Shown: one piece after another, positions 1 through 6,729 of the stretch
How positions within the stretch are numbered: the stretch's first letter is position 1
How the letters are laid out: every line of letters starts with the position of its first letter
NCBI GenBank assembly: GCA_964653695.1
Contig: CAZZFQ010000043.1
Span: forward strand, 1-11,967
Origin: JALHTG01 sp964653695
Lineage (GTDB): Archaea; Thermoproteota; Bathyarchaeia; 40CM-2-53-6; JALHTG01
Direction of reading: 5' to 3'
DNA length: 11,967 bases
Translations under genes and position numbers: made by a program
The notes under the pieces: model-generated
What the model saw: the letters and a program-made list of their open reading frames with translations, nothing else
Databases searched by the model: none
Told to the model about the DNA's origin: nothing

Positions 1-452
1 TGACCGGTGACGCTCAGAGTGCCCAAGGTCCTGCCGTGGAAGGAGCACATCAAGGCGATGATCTCATGCTTCCTTGTGAACTTCTTTCCCATCTTGAGGG
101 CACATTCAATCGCCTCAGCTCCGCTATTGGAGAAGAAGGTCTTCCGCAGACCATGCGGAGCAATCTTCGCTAGCCTTTCAGCCAGGCCCGCAGCCGGCGC
201 CACATGGTACATGTATGTGCAGCAATGCAGCAACTTACCGGCCTGATCTCTTATCGCCTTCACAACCTTCTCGTGGCAATGACCTGTATTCGCGACACTT
301 ATGCCAGAAAAGCAGTCAAGATACTCTTTCCCGTCAAGGTCCCTAACATACGCGCCTCTTCCCTCTGCGATGGCGATGGGTTCAACCTTCTTCACGAAGC
401 TTGTAGCAACGTATTCATTATATTTCCGAAAAACATCTTCACTACTTGCCAT
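1..452 (-). CDS. Class III PLP-dependent aminotransferase, N-terminal 150 residues (partial)
   Basis: The first 150 residues of a class III aminotransferase (acetylornithine / 4-aminobutyrate / alanine-glyoxylate transaminase superfamily), cut by the left edge. Seen: residues 33-47 (GAYVRDLDGKEYLDC) are the usual N-terminal strand; residues 108-116 (SNSGAEAIE) are the phosphate-binding stretch of PLP; FHGRT at 138-142 is the conserved segment after it. The catalytic lysine lies beyond the window. The ATG at 452 is chosen because GGTGA sits four bases upstream (456-462 area) and an in-frame TAG lies at 471-473, so no longer start is possible. Family enzymes move an amino group from an amino acid or omega-amine to an oxo-acid in the cytosol. 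The donor cannot be told from this part; the peptidase upstream and the amino acid importer nearby would suit a catabolic role. Confidence 0.9.
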   Translation of the reverse strand, partial: MASSEDVFRKYNEYVATSFVKKVEPIAIAEGRGAYVRDLDGKEYLDCFSGISVANTGHCHEKVVKAIRDQAGKLLHCCTYMYHVAPAAGLAERLAKIAPHGLRKTFFSNSGAEAIECALKMGKKFTRKHEIIALMCSFHGRTLGTLSVTG

Positions 453-588
453 GGCTTCACCTTCAGACGCCTACTTGTAACTGGTTTGCCCTCTTAGCTC
501 TTGTTCAGATGTCCTGATGTCTCTGCTTAGGCAAAGGTCACACACTGGAAACGGCTTTTTGCTGTCCTGCCTTCCATTCCTACCGTCG

Positions 589-2091
589 TCACGAATTTCC
601 TGAACCCATGAACCTTACGAATTTCTTGGTTTTCAAAAGATAGAGTGTTACCATGCAGGCGACCGATATCATAAATACAACAGAAAGATCAGGCGCAACA
701 ACCCTAGTCTCCTCAACACTCTTGGTTTCTTTAGGGCTTGACAACTCCTTTACACACTCTGTTGCTAAGCGATAGGCTTCCGTCAATTTCTCCTCGACCA
801 GTTTATCCATTAACTGGCCAGCGTCGCGAATCCGTTTCTCTTGGAGCTGCTGCAGCAGTTCCTTCTCAAGTTGATTGGTCCTCGCAGCCATGTCTTTGTA
901 GAAGCCATCCCATCTGTTCCGGACCTTCGGCTGAAGCTCATCATAACGCTCGTCAACTAATAGCTGAAGCTTCTTGAAGACCCACCAAGCGGAACCTGGG
1001 TCATAGGATGATATGTCTTCAGGTCCGCCTCCCGTCAAATATGGATTGGGGATTGACGAAACGTTCGCGTATACGGGCATGAACACACTGGTACAGGGAG
1101 TACTCATGCAATGCCACATCAATTGCATCTCTGAGGGAAGAACAGCTTTGATATGTGCCACCATCGCTGAAACTGTTCTCTTGCTGCAGATGGTTCTGAA
1201 CTTTGCGTTGTTGTGGGCGGTATCGTGCATAATTGTCTTCTCGTAGTGGTCAGCGAGAATCTTCATCAGGTCTTCACGGGTCAAGTTGCCGACCTTTCCT
1301 CCTAGGAGCTCCAACCCTCGCTCCAGTCTCGTCTGCGAGGTCGCATAGGGGTATCCGCCTGAGGAGTAGCATCTGGCGAAGTTGAAGTCTTCCTGAGATT
1401 TGCACCATCCCCTCTTGATGGCATATTCAATGAGGTCTTTGCTGCCTGCATCCCAGTGGTTGGTTATCTGAAACTGATTGGCCCTGACCGCTACGCCGTT
1501 CGAGATTCTCACCGCGGCCCAATGATGACCAGCGCCTTCAACGATCCAGCATTCCTTTGAATCTGCAATCCAGTATATTTCACCGATAGATGAGTGGCCG
1601 TACTGCTCTAGGAGGATTCCTGCAAGCAGCATGCCCTCGTTGGCTGTTTTTGAACGTTCAAGGATAAGGCGGCAGATGTCGTTGTCATGGAGCCCTCTCT
1701 CACCTTCAAGGGGCTCCTGTGTCGGCGCATCATTATCGGCGACTGCTACACCCCACATGTTTATGCCCATGCCCACTCCCCACTTCTTCGTATAGGATTT
1801 GGATCCTACCCACGCCCACGTCTCCGGAACCTGTGGAATCTCAATGTACTGGAGTCTGACAGTGGCCCCTGACGTATGGCGCTGTCTGGGAGCACGATAT
1901 AACCATTGAATCTCATACTCTGAGAGGTCCCTGTTCTTTGCGAGGATGATCGAACCGTCTCGTGTGGCATTGCCCGCCGCCAAAATCGTTGTACAACCCC
2001 CTGCGAGTGATCCCTGATTAAGGGTATCGGAGGCCTTTGGGGAAACGACCAAGGATAATATCAGAATAAGTAGATACATATGTTTCATCAT
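589..2091 (-). CDS. Secreted, C-terminally membrane-anchored family C69 (dipeptidase/secernin-like) Ntn-hydrolase
   Basis: A 500-residue peptidase of MEROPS family C69. Residues 5-20 are a hydrophobic signal peptide. After a short pro-segment, Cys33 (GGCTTILA) is the expected N-terminal nucleophile, followed by DGSIILAKNRD at 45-55, as in dipeptidase A and secernins. Further family blocks are GINMWGVAVADND (109-121), EIYWIADSKECWIVEGAGHHWAAVR (171-195, read as two abutting motifs) and ICSKRTVSAM (301-310). Residues about 378-450 are charged and helical, a likely coiled stalk. Residues 469-487 form a transmembrane helix followed by a basic tail (KTKK), giving an outside-facing enzyme. N-glycosylation sequons at Asn41, Asn269 and Asn343 fit an exported protein. 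Family members cleave dipeptides or small peptides; the substrate here is unknown. ATG 2091 is the first start and no clear ribosome site precedes it. The aminotransferase follows 136 bases downstream on the same strand. Confidence 0.85.
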   Translation of the reverse strand: MMKHMYLLILILSLVVSPKASDTLNQGSLAGGCTTILAAGNATRDGSIILAKNRDLSEYEIQWLYRAPRQRHTSGATVRLQYIEIPQVPETWAWVGSKSYTKKWGVGMGINMWGVAVADNDAPTQEPLEGERGLHDNDICRLILERSKTANEGMLLAGILLEQYGHSSIGEIYWIADSKECWIVEGAGHHWAAVRISNGVAVRANQFQITNHWDAGSKDLIEYAIKRGWCKSQEDFNFARCYSSGGYPYATSQTRLERGLELLGGKVGNLTREDLMKILADHYEKTIMHDTAHNNAKFRTICSKRTVSAMVAHIKAVLPSEMQLMWHCMSTPCTSVFMPVYANVSSIPNPYLTGGGPEDISSYDPGSAWWVFKKLQLLVDERYDELQPKVRNRWDGFYKDMAARTNQLEKELLQQLQEKRIRDAGQLMDKLVEEKLTEAYRLATECVKELSSPKETKSVEETRVVAPDLSVVFMISVACMVTLYLLKTKKFVRFMGSGNS

Positions 2092-2332
2092 GGATCAGAC
2101 TGCTGCGAATACTAATTCGTAGAACCTTCTTCTGCTTTTCCCTAAGTGCGATCTATTTCATTGACTGGCTGTCACTATGCTGTGAGGGGCAAACCGTGTT
2201 GTCTAAGCGTCATCGTTCCGGCACTGTCCTCCCTCTAACAAAGACCCTCGAAGTTATGAACTAGTTGATGCTCCTGTCTTGTCTTTAGCTTGTTTGCGCC
2301 ATAGACCTAGGCCAGCATACCTCAGCCGAACC

Positions 2333-2340
2333 CTTAAGTA
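2333..2340 (+). promoter_or_regulatory. TATA-like promoter element for the 2380 gene
   Basis: CTTAAGTA lies 40-47 bases before the TTG start. With the usual archaeal distance of about 25 bases from TATA box to transcript start, the mRNA would begin near 2360 and have a leader of about 20 bases carrying the ribosome site. Other genes here show the same spacing. Confidence 0.45.
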
Positions 2341-2367
2341 GAGAGTTCTGTCACTGGTTTTCGCATA

Positions 2368-2374
2368 GAGGAGG
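2368..2374 (+). promoter_or_regulatory. Ribosome binding site deciding a TTG start
   Basis: GAGGAGG is a near-perfect Shine-Dalgarno sequence ending five bases before TTG at 2380. It supports TTG as the initiation codon, since no ATG or GTG lies in frame close by. Confidence 0.75.
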
Positions 2375-2379
2375 ATTGA

Positions 2380-3105
2380 TTGAATCTTTCTAGATTGCTC
2401 GTGTCACTACTTCTGCTTGCCGTCATCTTCTTGGGCCTGAGACAGGGACTAACAGCCGGAGACTGGTTTGCGCTCTTTCGAACTACGACCTACACGACGA
2501 CCTCAACTGTGACCTCAACATCATACAGGTACTGGCTTGTAATAACGAAACTGTTCGCAAGATTGTCTGAAACCACGACAGCAAAACTCACACAGTGGGA
2601 ATCGCGCGAGCCATACTTAGAATTCAATGCAGAGTACCTATATCAGTACGACGCCAACACTGGGAAAATACGCGAAGTAGACATTATTGGAGTAGTCAAG
2701 AATATGATGGACGGACCCATCGAGAAGGGAACAATCATCCTAGGAGTTGTCAAGCTAGACACGTCCTCATTGGAGGAACATGAGATCCCTTTCTATGAGA
2801 TCAGGCCCGGGGAATCCATCAGCATAAGACAGAGAATATCTCTGTCAGGAACGTACGCCAGAGATAGCATTAGACTCCTATTGAGCATGATAGTATTTAC
2901 CTGCAAGCTAACGGAAACACCAATCTCCTCTCGCGTGGAAACGGTAACCGGAAGCCGCACGACAACCTACACTACGACATTCACGACTGACAGAGTACAG
3001 TTCTCGATAGGCACCGCGGAGATAGAAATAGCATTATTGACTACGTTCTCTGGTGCTTTGGTTATCTTCTGCCTTCACAGGATCAGGCGCCCAGCCAAGT
3101 CTTAG
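2380..3105 (+). CDS. Hypothetical twin-anchor surface protein with repeated Thr-rich linkers
   Basis: 241 residues, not recognised as a named family. Residues 5-20 are a hydrophobic N-terminal helix (signal anchor or signal peptide) and residues 215-232 a second helix followed by a basic tail (HRIRRPAK). Between them is one soluble, beta-rich domain, residues about 75-180, whose pattern (VDIIGVVKN, then GPI, then PGESISIR) resembles small extracellular beta-sandwich domains of the FxLYD/DUF3426 kind; that likeness is inference. The domain is flanked by two Thr/Tyr linkers sharing the octamer RTTTYTTT at 34-41 and 193-200. Such Thr-rich stretches are typical spacers of archaeal cell-surface proteins and may be O-glycosylated. 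The TTG start is supported by a strong ribosome site. The gene is monocistronic as seen, and its TAG stop overlaps the stop of dapF on the other strand. It probably sits outside the cytoplasmic membrane; its role is unknown. Confidence 0.75.
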   Translation: MNLSRLLVSLLLLAVIFLGLRQGLTAGDWFALFRTTTYTTTSTVTSTSYRYWLVITKLFARLSETTTAKLTQWESREPYLEFNAEYLYQYDANTGKIREVDIIGVVKNMMDGPIEKGTIILGVVKLDTSSLEEHEIPFYEIRPGESISIRQRISLSGTYARDSIRLLLSMIVFTCKLTETPISSRVETVTGSRTTTYTTTFTTDRVQFSIGTAEIEIALLTTFSGALVIFCLHRIRRPAKS

Positions 3106-3962
3106 ATTTCTATTGAAAGTTCTCCTTTGAAAACCGCTTTTGCAGGGCCCGTCATCTGAGCATTGCCATCCTTATCGATATCCACAGTAATCACTCCTCC
3201 AAGAGTAGTCACCTTTACAGGCCCCGGCTCCACCAGGTTCAGTAGTAAGGAAACTGCTGCGCTCGCAGTCGCACCCGTTCCACACGCCATGGTTTCGTCG
3301 AACACCCCACGTTCGTAAGTCCGGTTGCTGATCTCGTGAAGGCCAATGATCTGCGTGAAGTTGACATTCATGCCTCTTGGGAATCGTGTTCGGTCTCGAT
3401 TTATTGTCTCACCGAAACATCGCACGTCTACCGTAGCGACATTGTCCGAAATGAATACTAGGTGGGGCTCGCCCGTGTTCACCAGAGACGCGCTCATGAC
3501 TCGGTCGTCCACACGCACCGGGAGGTCAAGAAGCACGTCCGAACTCTCTCCTTTGTCGACAAGATACATATCCAGATCTCTGCGACGGGTTCGAACTGTT
3601 CCCATTTGGACTCTATATTCGGTTCCGATACGAGAGATCCGCTTGACGCCATCTCTGGTCAGGACGTCTACCTCTGGCTTCTGCAACTTCTCCGCTAGAT
3701 ATGAGCCAATGCATCTGATGCCGTTGCCGCACATGTTTGCCTCCCCTCCATCTGGTTCGAATAGCCTCATCGACCCATCCACGCCTTTTGCCCGCTCGAT
3801 GAAGAGAATTCCATCGCCACCAACTTGGAAATGTCTGTGACATAGAATCTTTGCCAACTTACTACGATCTGAATCAGGTGTGACTGCGCCTTCCGTTTCA
3901 TCTTTCAGTATGAAGTCATTCCCACACCCTTGGTACTTGATGAATTCGAAGATATACCGCAC
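3102..3962 (-). CDS. dapF: Diaminopimelate epimerase
   Basis: Converts LL-2,6-diaminopimelate to the meso form, the penultimate step of lysine synthesis by the diaminopimelate pathway, in the cytosol without a cofactor. The 286-residue length is normal. Seen: GCGNDF at 12-17, GGDGILFIE at 48-56, the first catalytic cysteine Cys78 in NMCGNGIRC (76-84), NTGEPHLVF at 162-170, and the second catalytic cysteine Cys227 in ETMACGTGA (223-231). Both acid/base thiols are therefore present. The start is GTG at 3962: an in-frame TGA ends three bases upstream at 3966-3968, and the family normally begins about ten residues before GxGNDF. No other lysine gene is in view. In an archaeon without murein the product would serve lysine synthesis only. 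The stop codon overlaps that of the convergent gene at 2380-3105. Confidence 0.95.
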   Translation of the reverse strand: MRYIFEFIKYQGCGNDFILKDETEGAVTPDSDRSKLAKILCHRHFQVGGDGILFIERAKGVDGSMRLFEPDGGEANMCGNGIRCIGSYLAEKLQKPEVDVLTRDGVKRISRIGTEYRVQMGTVRTRRRDLDMYLVDKGESSDVLLDLPVRVDDRVMSASLVNTGEPHLVFISDNVATVDVRCFGETINRDRTRFPRGMNVNFTQIIGLHEISNRTYERGVFDETMACGTGATASAAVSLLLNLVEPGPVKVTTLGGVITVDIDKDGNAQMTGPAKAVFKGELSIEI

Positions 3963-4006
3963 TTCTCATCATCTGTCAAAGTCAGAAAACAGCGGCAGGC
4001 AGACGG

Positions 4007-4014
4007 TTAAACAT
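4007..4014 (-). promoter_or_regulatory. TATA-like promoter element for dapF
   Basis: Read on the minus strand, ATGTTTAA lies 45-52 bases ahead of the GTG start, the same distance as for the 2380 gene. This predicts a transcript start about 20 bases before dapF, in the 113-base gap after the coiled-coil gene. Confidence 0.35.
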
Positions 4015-4075
4015 AGTGAAGAAAGGGCACTGCATCTGCGACTTGGCGAATCCCTCCCTTTAGCAGGGCGCGGAA

Positions 4076-4951
4076 TCACAACGAAGTTATGGAAGCTGCC
4101 TCAGTTCTCTGAAGAAGTGTATTCACCGCGTTGATGAGGGCGTCGCATGTAGCCCGTCTCGCCTCCACGGCGTCGTCGACTTGCGAGTTAGCCTCCAGGT
4201 TCTCCATCTCTCTCTGATAATCAGCAATCTGTTCCAAGAGCTGTTGCCTTCTTCTTTTGTATTCGTCTTGAAGACGCTCCCGCTCAGCGGCGAAAGAGTG
4301 CTCGATCGCTGCAAGCTCTCTTTTCGTGGAGTCGAGTCGCTGAGATGCTTCAGCCTCTTTCTGTGCGCCTGTTTTGAAGACGCTCCTGAGGAAACTGCTT
4401 CTCATTCGAACCATACGACTCAGTTCCTCTCTCAGAGGTGCAAGCTTACTTGCTGCAGATTCGACTGCCCGTTCTTTTCGGTCAGTGATCTCTCTCGTCT
4501 TGGAAGCGTATTCCCTCTCGGCCTGTGCGAGGAGGTTCCTTGAGTCTGTAAGCTTCTGATTGATTCTTCGAACCGACTCCTCAAAAGAGGCTTCCCTGAG
4601 CCGTTTCTCTTTCAGAGCCAAATCAATGTCGGAAAGTACTTGTGAGGACTCCTTCGCGAACTGATCGTCCACTTTGACTGAGGGAGTTGAGTCAAACTCA
4701 GATAGGACGATCCGTAGGTTCAGGAGCCAACGGTCGAAGTGCTCATAGAACGGTGTAAGGGCAAACCTCTGGCTGCCGAGGCGATGAAGGTTGTTGAGGG
4801 TTCTGTCGACAGCCTCCTTGAGGGTTTGAACATGCTCATCCATGGATGGGTATTCACCGCTTGGTCGCTGCTTCTCAGTCTTGGTCTTAGGCCTGGCTTT
4901 TTCAGGTCCTCTACTGAAGCCTCGCCGTGTCCGTGCCTGCCGATATCCCAT
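4076..4951 (-). CDS. Coiled-coil protein of unknown function (start uncertain, 4951 or 4843)
   Basis: 291 residues from the ATG at 4951, or 255 from the internal ATG at 4843 (Met37). Residues 1-36 are basic and low in complexity. The region after Met37 begins with a folded-looking helical block (residues 40-85, including FYEHFDRWLLNLRIVL), followed by long charged heptad-like helices from about 95 to 270. There a first coil (about 105-165) and a second coil (about 180-265) are separated by a short segment around RSSFLRSVFKTG. There is no signal peptide or membrane helix, so it is probably cytosolic. Met37 has GGTGA ten bases upstream, whereas 4951 has no ribosome site and an in-frame TGA 24 bases upstream. 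A different open frame covers 5061-4720 on the same strand (see the separate entry). I do not recognise a named family; structural or SMC-like scaffold roles are only guesses. Confidence 0.7.
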   Translation of the reverse strand: MGYRQARTRRGFSRGPEKARPKTKTEKQRPSGEYPSMDEHVQTLKEAVDRTLNNLHRLGSQRFALTPFYEHFDRWLLNLRIVLSEFDSTPSVKVDDQFAKESSQVLSDIDLALKEKRLREASFEESVRRINQKLTDSRNLLAQAEREYASKTREITDRKERAVESAASKLAPLREELSRMVRMRSSFLRSVFKTGAQKEAEASQRLDSTKRELAAIEHSFAAERERLQDEYKRRRQQLLEQIADYQREMENLEANSQVDDAVEARRATCDALINAVNTLLQRTEAASITSL

Positions 4952-5061
4952 AACCTGCGTATTTCGCGTTCAGGATATTTCAGTTGATCGCATGCTCGTT
5001 TGATCATTGGCGACTTGATTGCGTTGGAACCCGTGCATGTTATCTCAGCATGTGCCCACAT
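4720..5061 (-). CDS. Possible small ORF or frameshifted N-terminal segment upstream of the coiled-coil gene
   Basis: An open frame of 113 codons starting at ATG 5061, overlapping the coiled-coil gene in another frame. Its first 60 residues look protein-like (for example SPMIKRACDQLKYPEREIRR at about 17-36), and over 4950-4847 it holds more GNN codons than the coiled-coil frame (my hand count about 13 of 35 against 9 of 35). The last 40 codons lie under the start of the coiled-coil gene and look like a shadow. Either this is a separate small gene, or it is the true N-terminus of the coiled-coil protein joined by a frameshift (real or a sequencing error), or it is chance. I do not recognise a domain in it. 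Confidence 0.25.
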   Translation of the reverse strand: MWAHAEITCTGSNAIKSPMIKRACDQLKYPEREIRRLWDIGRHGHGEASVEDLKKPGLRPRLRSSDQAVNTHPWMSMFKPSRRLSTEPSTTFIASAARGLPLHRSMSTSTVGS

Positions 5062-5117
5062 GTTGGGGACACTTCGCCCCTCGCACGTGAGATACTAGAA
5101 ACGCAAAATCGAAAAAC

Positions 5118-5125
5118 ACTTTAAT
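5118..5125 (+). promoter_or_regulatory. TATA-like promoter element for the livG-livF unit
   Basis: ACTTTAAT sits 44-51 bases before ATG 5169, matching the spacing seen for the genes at 2380 and 3962. If it is the promoter, the nearby ATG at 5124 would lie inside the element and cannot be the start, which supports 5169. Confidence 0.35.
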
Positions 5126-5168
5126 GATAGCCGTGGCTACGTGGGATATTGTGCGTATCTTGGATACG

Positions 5169-5915
5169 ATGCTTGAGACTCTTAAGCTCACCAAGCGCTT
5201 TGGGGCATTGAGAGCCGTAGATTCTGTGGACATGGCTTTTCCGAAAGAGAAGATCACTCTTCTCATAGGGCCGAACGGAAGCGGCAAAACCACCCTGATA
5301 AACTGTGTGTCGGGCTTCTATAGGCCAGATGAAGGGAGAGTAAGATACGGTGGCGAGGATATTACTGGGAAGGCTCCACATGAAATCGTCAAGAAGGGCT
5401 TGGTAAGGACTTTTCAAATTCCATTGCCCCTTTACAAGCTTACGGTCTTGGAGAATCTCTTGATTGGGTATCAAAACAACCCGGGGGAAGGTGTTGCTTG
5501 GTCACTGCTAAGGGGGCGGTGGCTTGAGAAGGAAAAGGAAGCGGCAGACAAGGCATTTACTCTACTGAGCTTACTTGAGCTAGATCAGATGTGGAATAGG
5601 CCCTCCCAAGAATTGAGTGGTGGGCAACTGAAGCTACTTGAGATAGGCAAGGCTTTGATGACCGACGCACAGACCGTCTTGACCGATGAGCCTGCGGGAA
5701 GCATCAATCCAGTGTTGGCGCACGACTTTTTTAAACACATGGTTGACCTGAAAAACAAGTTTGGATTAACCTTTGTAATGATTGAGCATAGACTGGACAT
5801 CGCGACCAAGTATGCTGACTACGTATACGCGATGGCAGCTGGTAAGGTTATTTCTCAGGGAAAGCCCGATGAAGTTCTGAATGACCCTAAAGTGATTGAG
5901 TGCTACTTAGGGTGA
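5169..5915 (+). CDS. livG: Branched-chain/hydrophobic amino acid ABC transporter, ATP-binding subunit LivG-like
   Basis: One of the two ATPases that power the HAAT (Liv) amino acid importer on the inner face of the membrane. 248 residues from ATG 5169. Walker A is GPNGSGKTT (34-42), the Q-loop glutamine is Gln83 in VRTFQ, the signature is LSGGQ (149-153), Walker B ends in DEP with Asp173 and catalytic Glu174, and the H-loop is His207 in MIEH. The insert around residues 100-130 (YQNNPGEGVAWSLL) is typical of LivG as opposed to LivF. An in-frame ATG at 5124 would add 15 residues unlike the family N-terminus and overlaps the promoter element, so 5169 is preferred. A slight oddity is Thr172 directly before the Walker B aspartate, where a hydrophobic residue is usual. 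The next gene starts eight bases after the stop, so the two are co-transcribed and probably translationally coupled. Confidence 0.93.
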   Translation: MLETLKLTKRFGALRAVDSVDMAFPKEKITLLIGPNGSGKTTLINCVSGFYRPDEGRVRYGGEDITGKAPHEIVKKGLVRTFQIPLPLYKLTVLENLLIGYQNNPGEGVAWSLLRGRWLEKEKEAADKAFTLLSLLELDQMWNRPSQELSGGQLKLLEIGKALMTDAQTVLTDEPAGSINPVLAHDFFKHMVDLKNKFGLTFVMIEHRLDIATKYADYVYAMAAGKVISQGKPDEVLNDPKVIECYLG

Positions 5916-5922
5916 ACGATAC

Positions 5923-6633
5923 GTGATTGAAACCAAGGGGCTTAACGCTGGATACGGAAAAATCCACGTCCTGTACGACTTAAATTTCTTGGCTAGACCG
6001 AAACAGATAACGGTTATTGTTGGTCCCAATGGAAGTGGCAAGTCTACGTTATTGAAGTCAATCATGGGACTTACAACGCTTTACTCTGGAACCATAAAAT
6101 ACGGAGACCATGACATAACTCAGGTGGCTAAACATGAAAGAGCCAAAATGGGAATAGCCTATCTACCGCAGCTTGAAAGCGTTTTCACAAATTTGACCGT
6201 TAAAGAGAATTTGACTATGGCCGGTTACACGCTGAACGAAGCGGAGTCTCAAGACAGGATGGAAGTGGTGCTTGACTTCTTTCCAGTCATTAAGGATTAT
6301 CTTCGTAGAAAAGCTAGGACCTTGAGCGGAGGCGAGAGGCAAATGCTCGCAATGGCCATAGCTCTCCTAAGGAAACCGAAGGTAATGATGTTCGATGAGC
6401 CTACCTCGCATCTCGCGCCAAAGATTGCATTTGATATCTTCAGCAAGATAATGGAGTTGAGGGATGCGCTTAACCTGACAATAGTTATGGTTGAACAAAG
6501 CGCCAGAAAAGCCTTGGAAGTTGGCGACAAGGCATACTTGCTTGTCAGCGGGCGGACGACATTCGAGGGAAACGCGGGAGATCTACTTAAAAACCCGGAG
6601 CTCGGTAGAATGTATTTGGGTATTGTAGCATGA
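5923..6633 (+). CDS. livF: Branched-chain/hydrophobic amino acid ABC transporter, ATP-binding subunit LivF-like
   Basis: Second ATPase of the same importer, 236 residues, the usual LivF length. Walker A is GPNGSGKST (34-42), the Q-loop glutamine is Gln83 in YLPQ, the signature is LSGGE (134-138), and Walker B is MMFDEP (155-160). At the H-loop position the sequence is MVEQSARKALE (189-199). Glutamine in place of the switch histidine is a known trait of LivF proteins, so this is not a defect. The D-loop region reads TSHLAPK rather than the common SLGLAPK. The GTG start at 5923 is supported by GGGTGA at 5911-5915, which overlaps the livG stop codon and lies seven bases upstream. It should form a heterodimer with the LivG-like subunit and bind the two permeases encoded on the opposite strand at 8039-10061. 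Confidence 0.93.
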   Translation: MIETKGLNAGYGKIHVLYDLNFLARPKQITVIVGPNGSGKSTLLKSIMGLTTLYSGTIKYGDHDITQVAKHERAKMGIAYLPQLESVFTNLTVKENLTMAGYTLNEAESQDRMEVVLDFFPVIKDYLRRKARTLSGGERQMLAMAIALLRKPKVMMFDEPTSHLAPKIAFDIFSKIMELRDALNLTIVMVEQSARKALEVGDKAYLLVSGRTTFEGNAGDLLKNPELGRMYLGIVA

Positions 6634-6687
6634 CTTCGCCATCAGCACCACCGTATTCGCAGGAGCCTTGTGAATTTATGCAAAGTC

Positions 6688-6695
6688 TTTTATAG
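6688..6695 (+). promoter_or_regulatory. TATA-like promoter element for the binding-protein gene
   Basis: TTTTATAG, preceded by a purine-rich CAAAG (possible BRE), lies 35-42 bases before ATG 6730. A transcript would begin about ten bases before the start codon. This suggests the binding protein has its own promoter in the 96-base gap after livF, as expected for a component needed in excess. Confidence 0.45.
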
Positions 6696-6729
6696 AATGC
6701 AGGGCATCCAAACAGATTCGGGGAAATAA

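Larger units (their letters stand above)
2092..2379. other. Divergent intergenic spacer between peptidase and Thr-rich protein genes
   Basis: A 288-base spacer between divergently transcribed genes. I see no RNA gene and no convincing reading frame on either strand (the longest start-to-stop frames are about a dozen codons). It contains a TATA-like element and ribosome site for the plus-strand gene at its right end. A small interrupted palindrome CGAAT-ACTA-ATTCG lies at 2106-2119, close to the peptidase start, and could be an operator or chance. No good TATA box for the peptidase is evident; CACTTAGGG on the minus strand near 2149-2157 is a weak candidate. Confidence 0.5.

Noticed and set aside
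7..497. Two plus-strand open frames at the left edge
   Set aside because: The minus strand here encodes an unmistakable class III aminotransferase with the SNSGAEAIE motif; the plus-strand frames are its complements.
471..600. Minus-strand open frame after the peptidase gene encoding a CDLC-containing peptide and ending 18 bases before the aminotransferase
   Set aside because: It has no start codon except a GTG that would give only 24 residues, no ribosome site, and it begins just after a TAA. It is probably chance, though the CxxC is worth remembering.
3346..3840. A 164-codon open frame on the plus strand opposite dapF
   Set aside because: dapF is certain from both catalytic cysteine motifs. 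The opposite frame is rich in Ser, Arg and Pro with no recognisable fold, as expected for an antisense shadow.
6487..6500. Missing switch histidine in the LivF-like ATPase (Gln in its place)
   Set aside because: LivF proteins normally carry VEQ at this position, so this is the family norm and not a defect.
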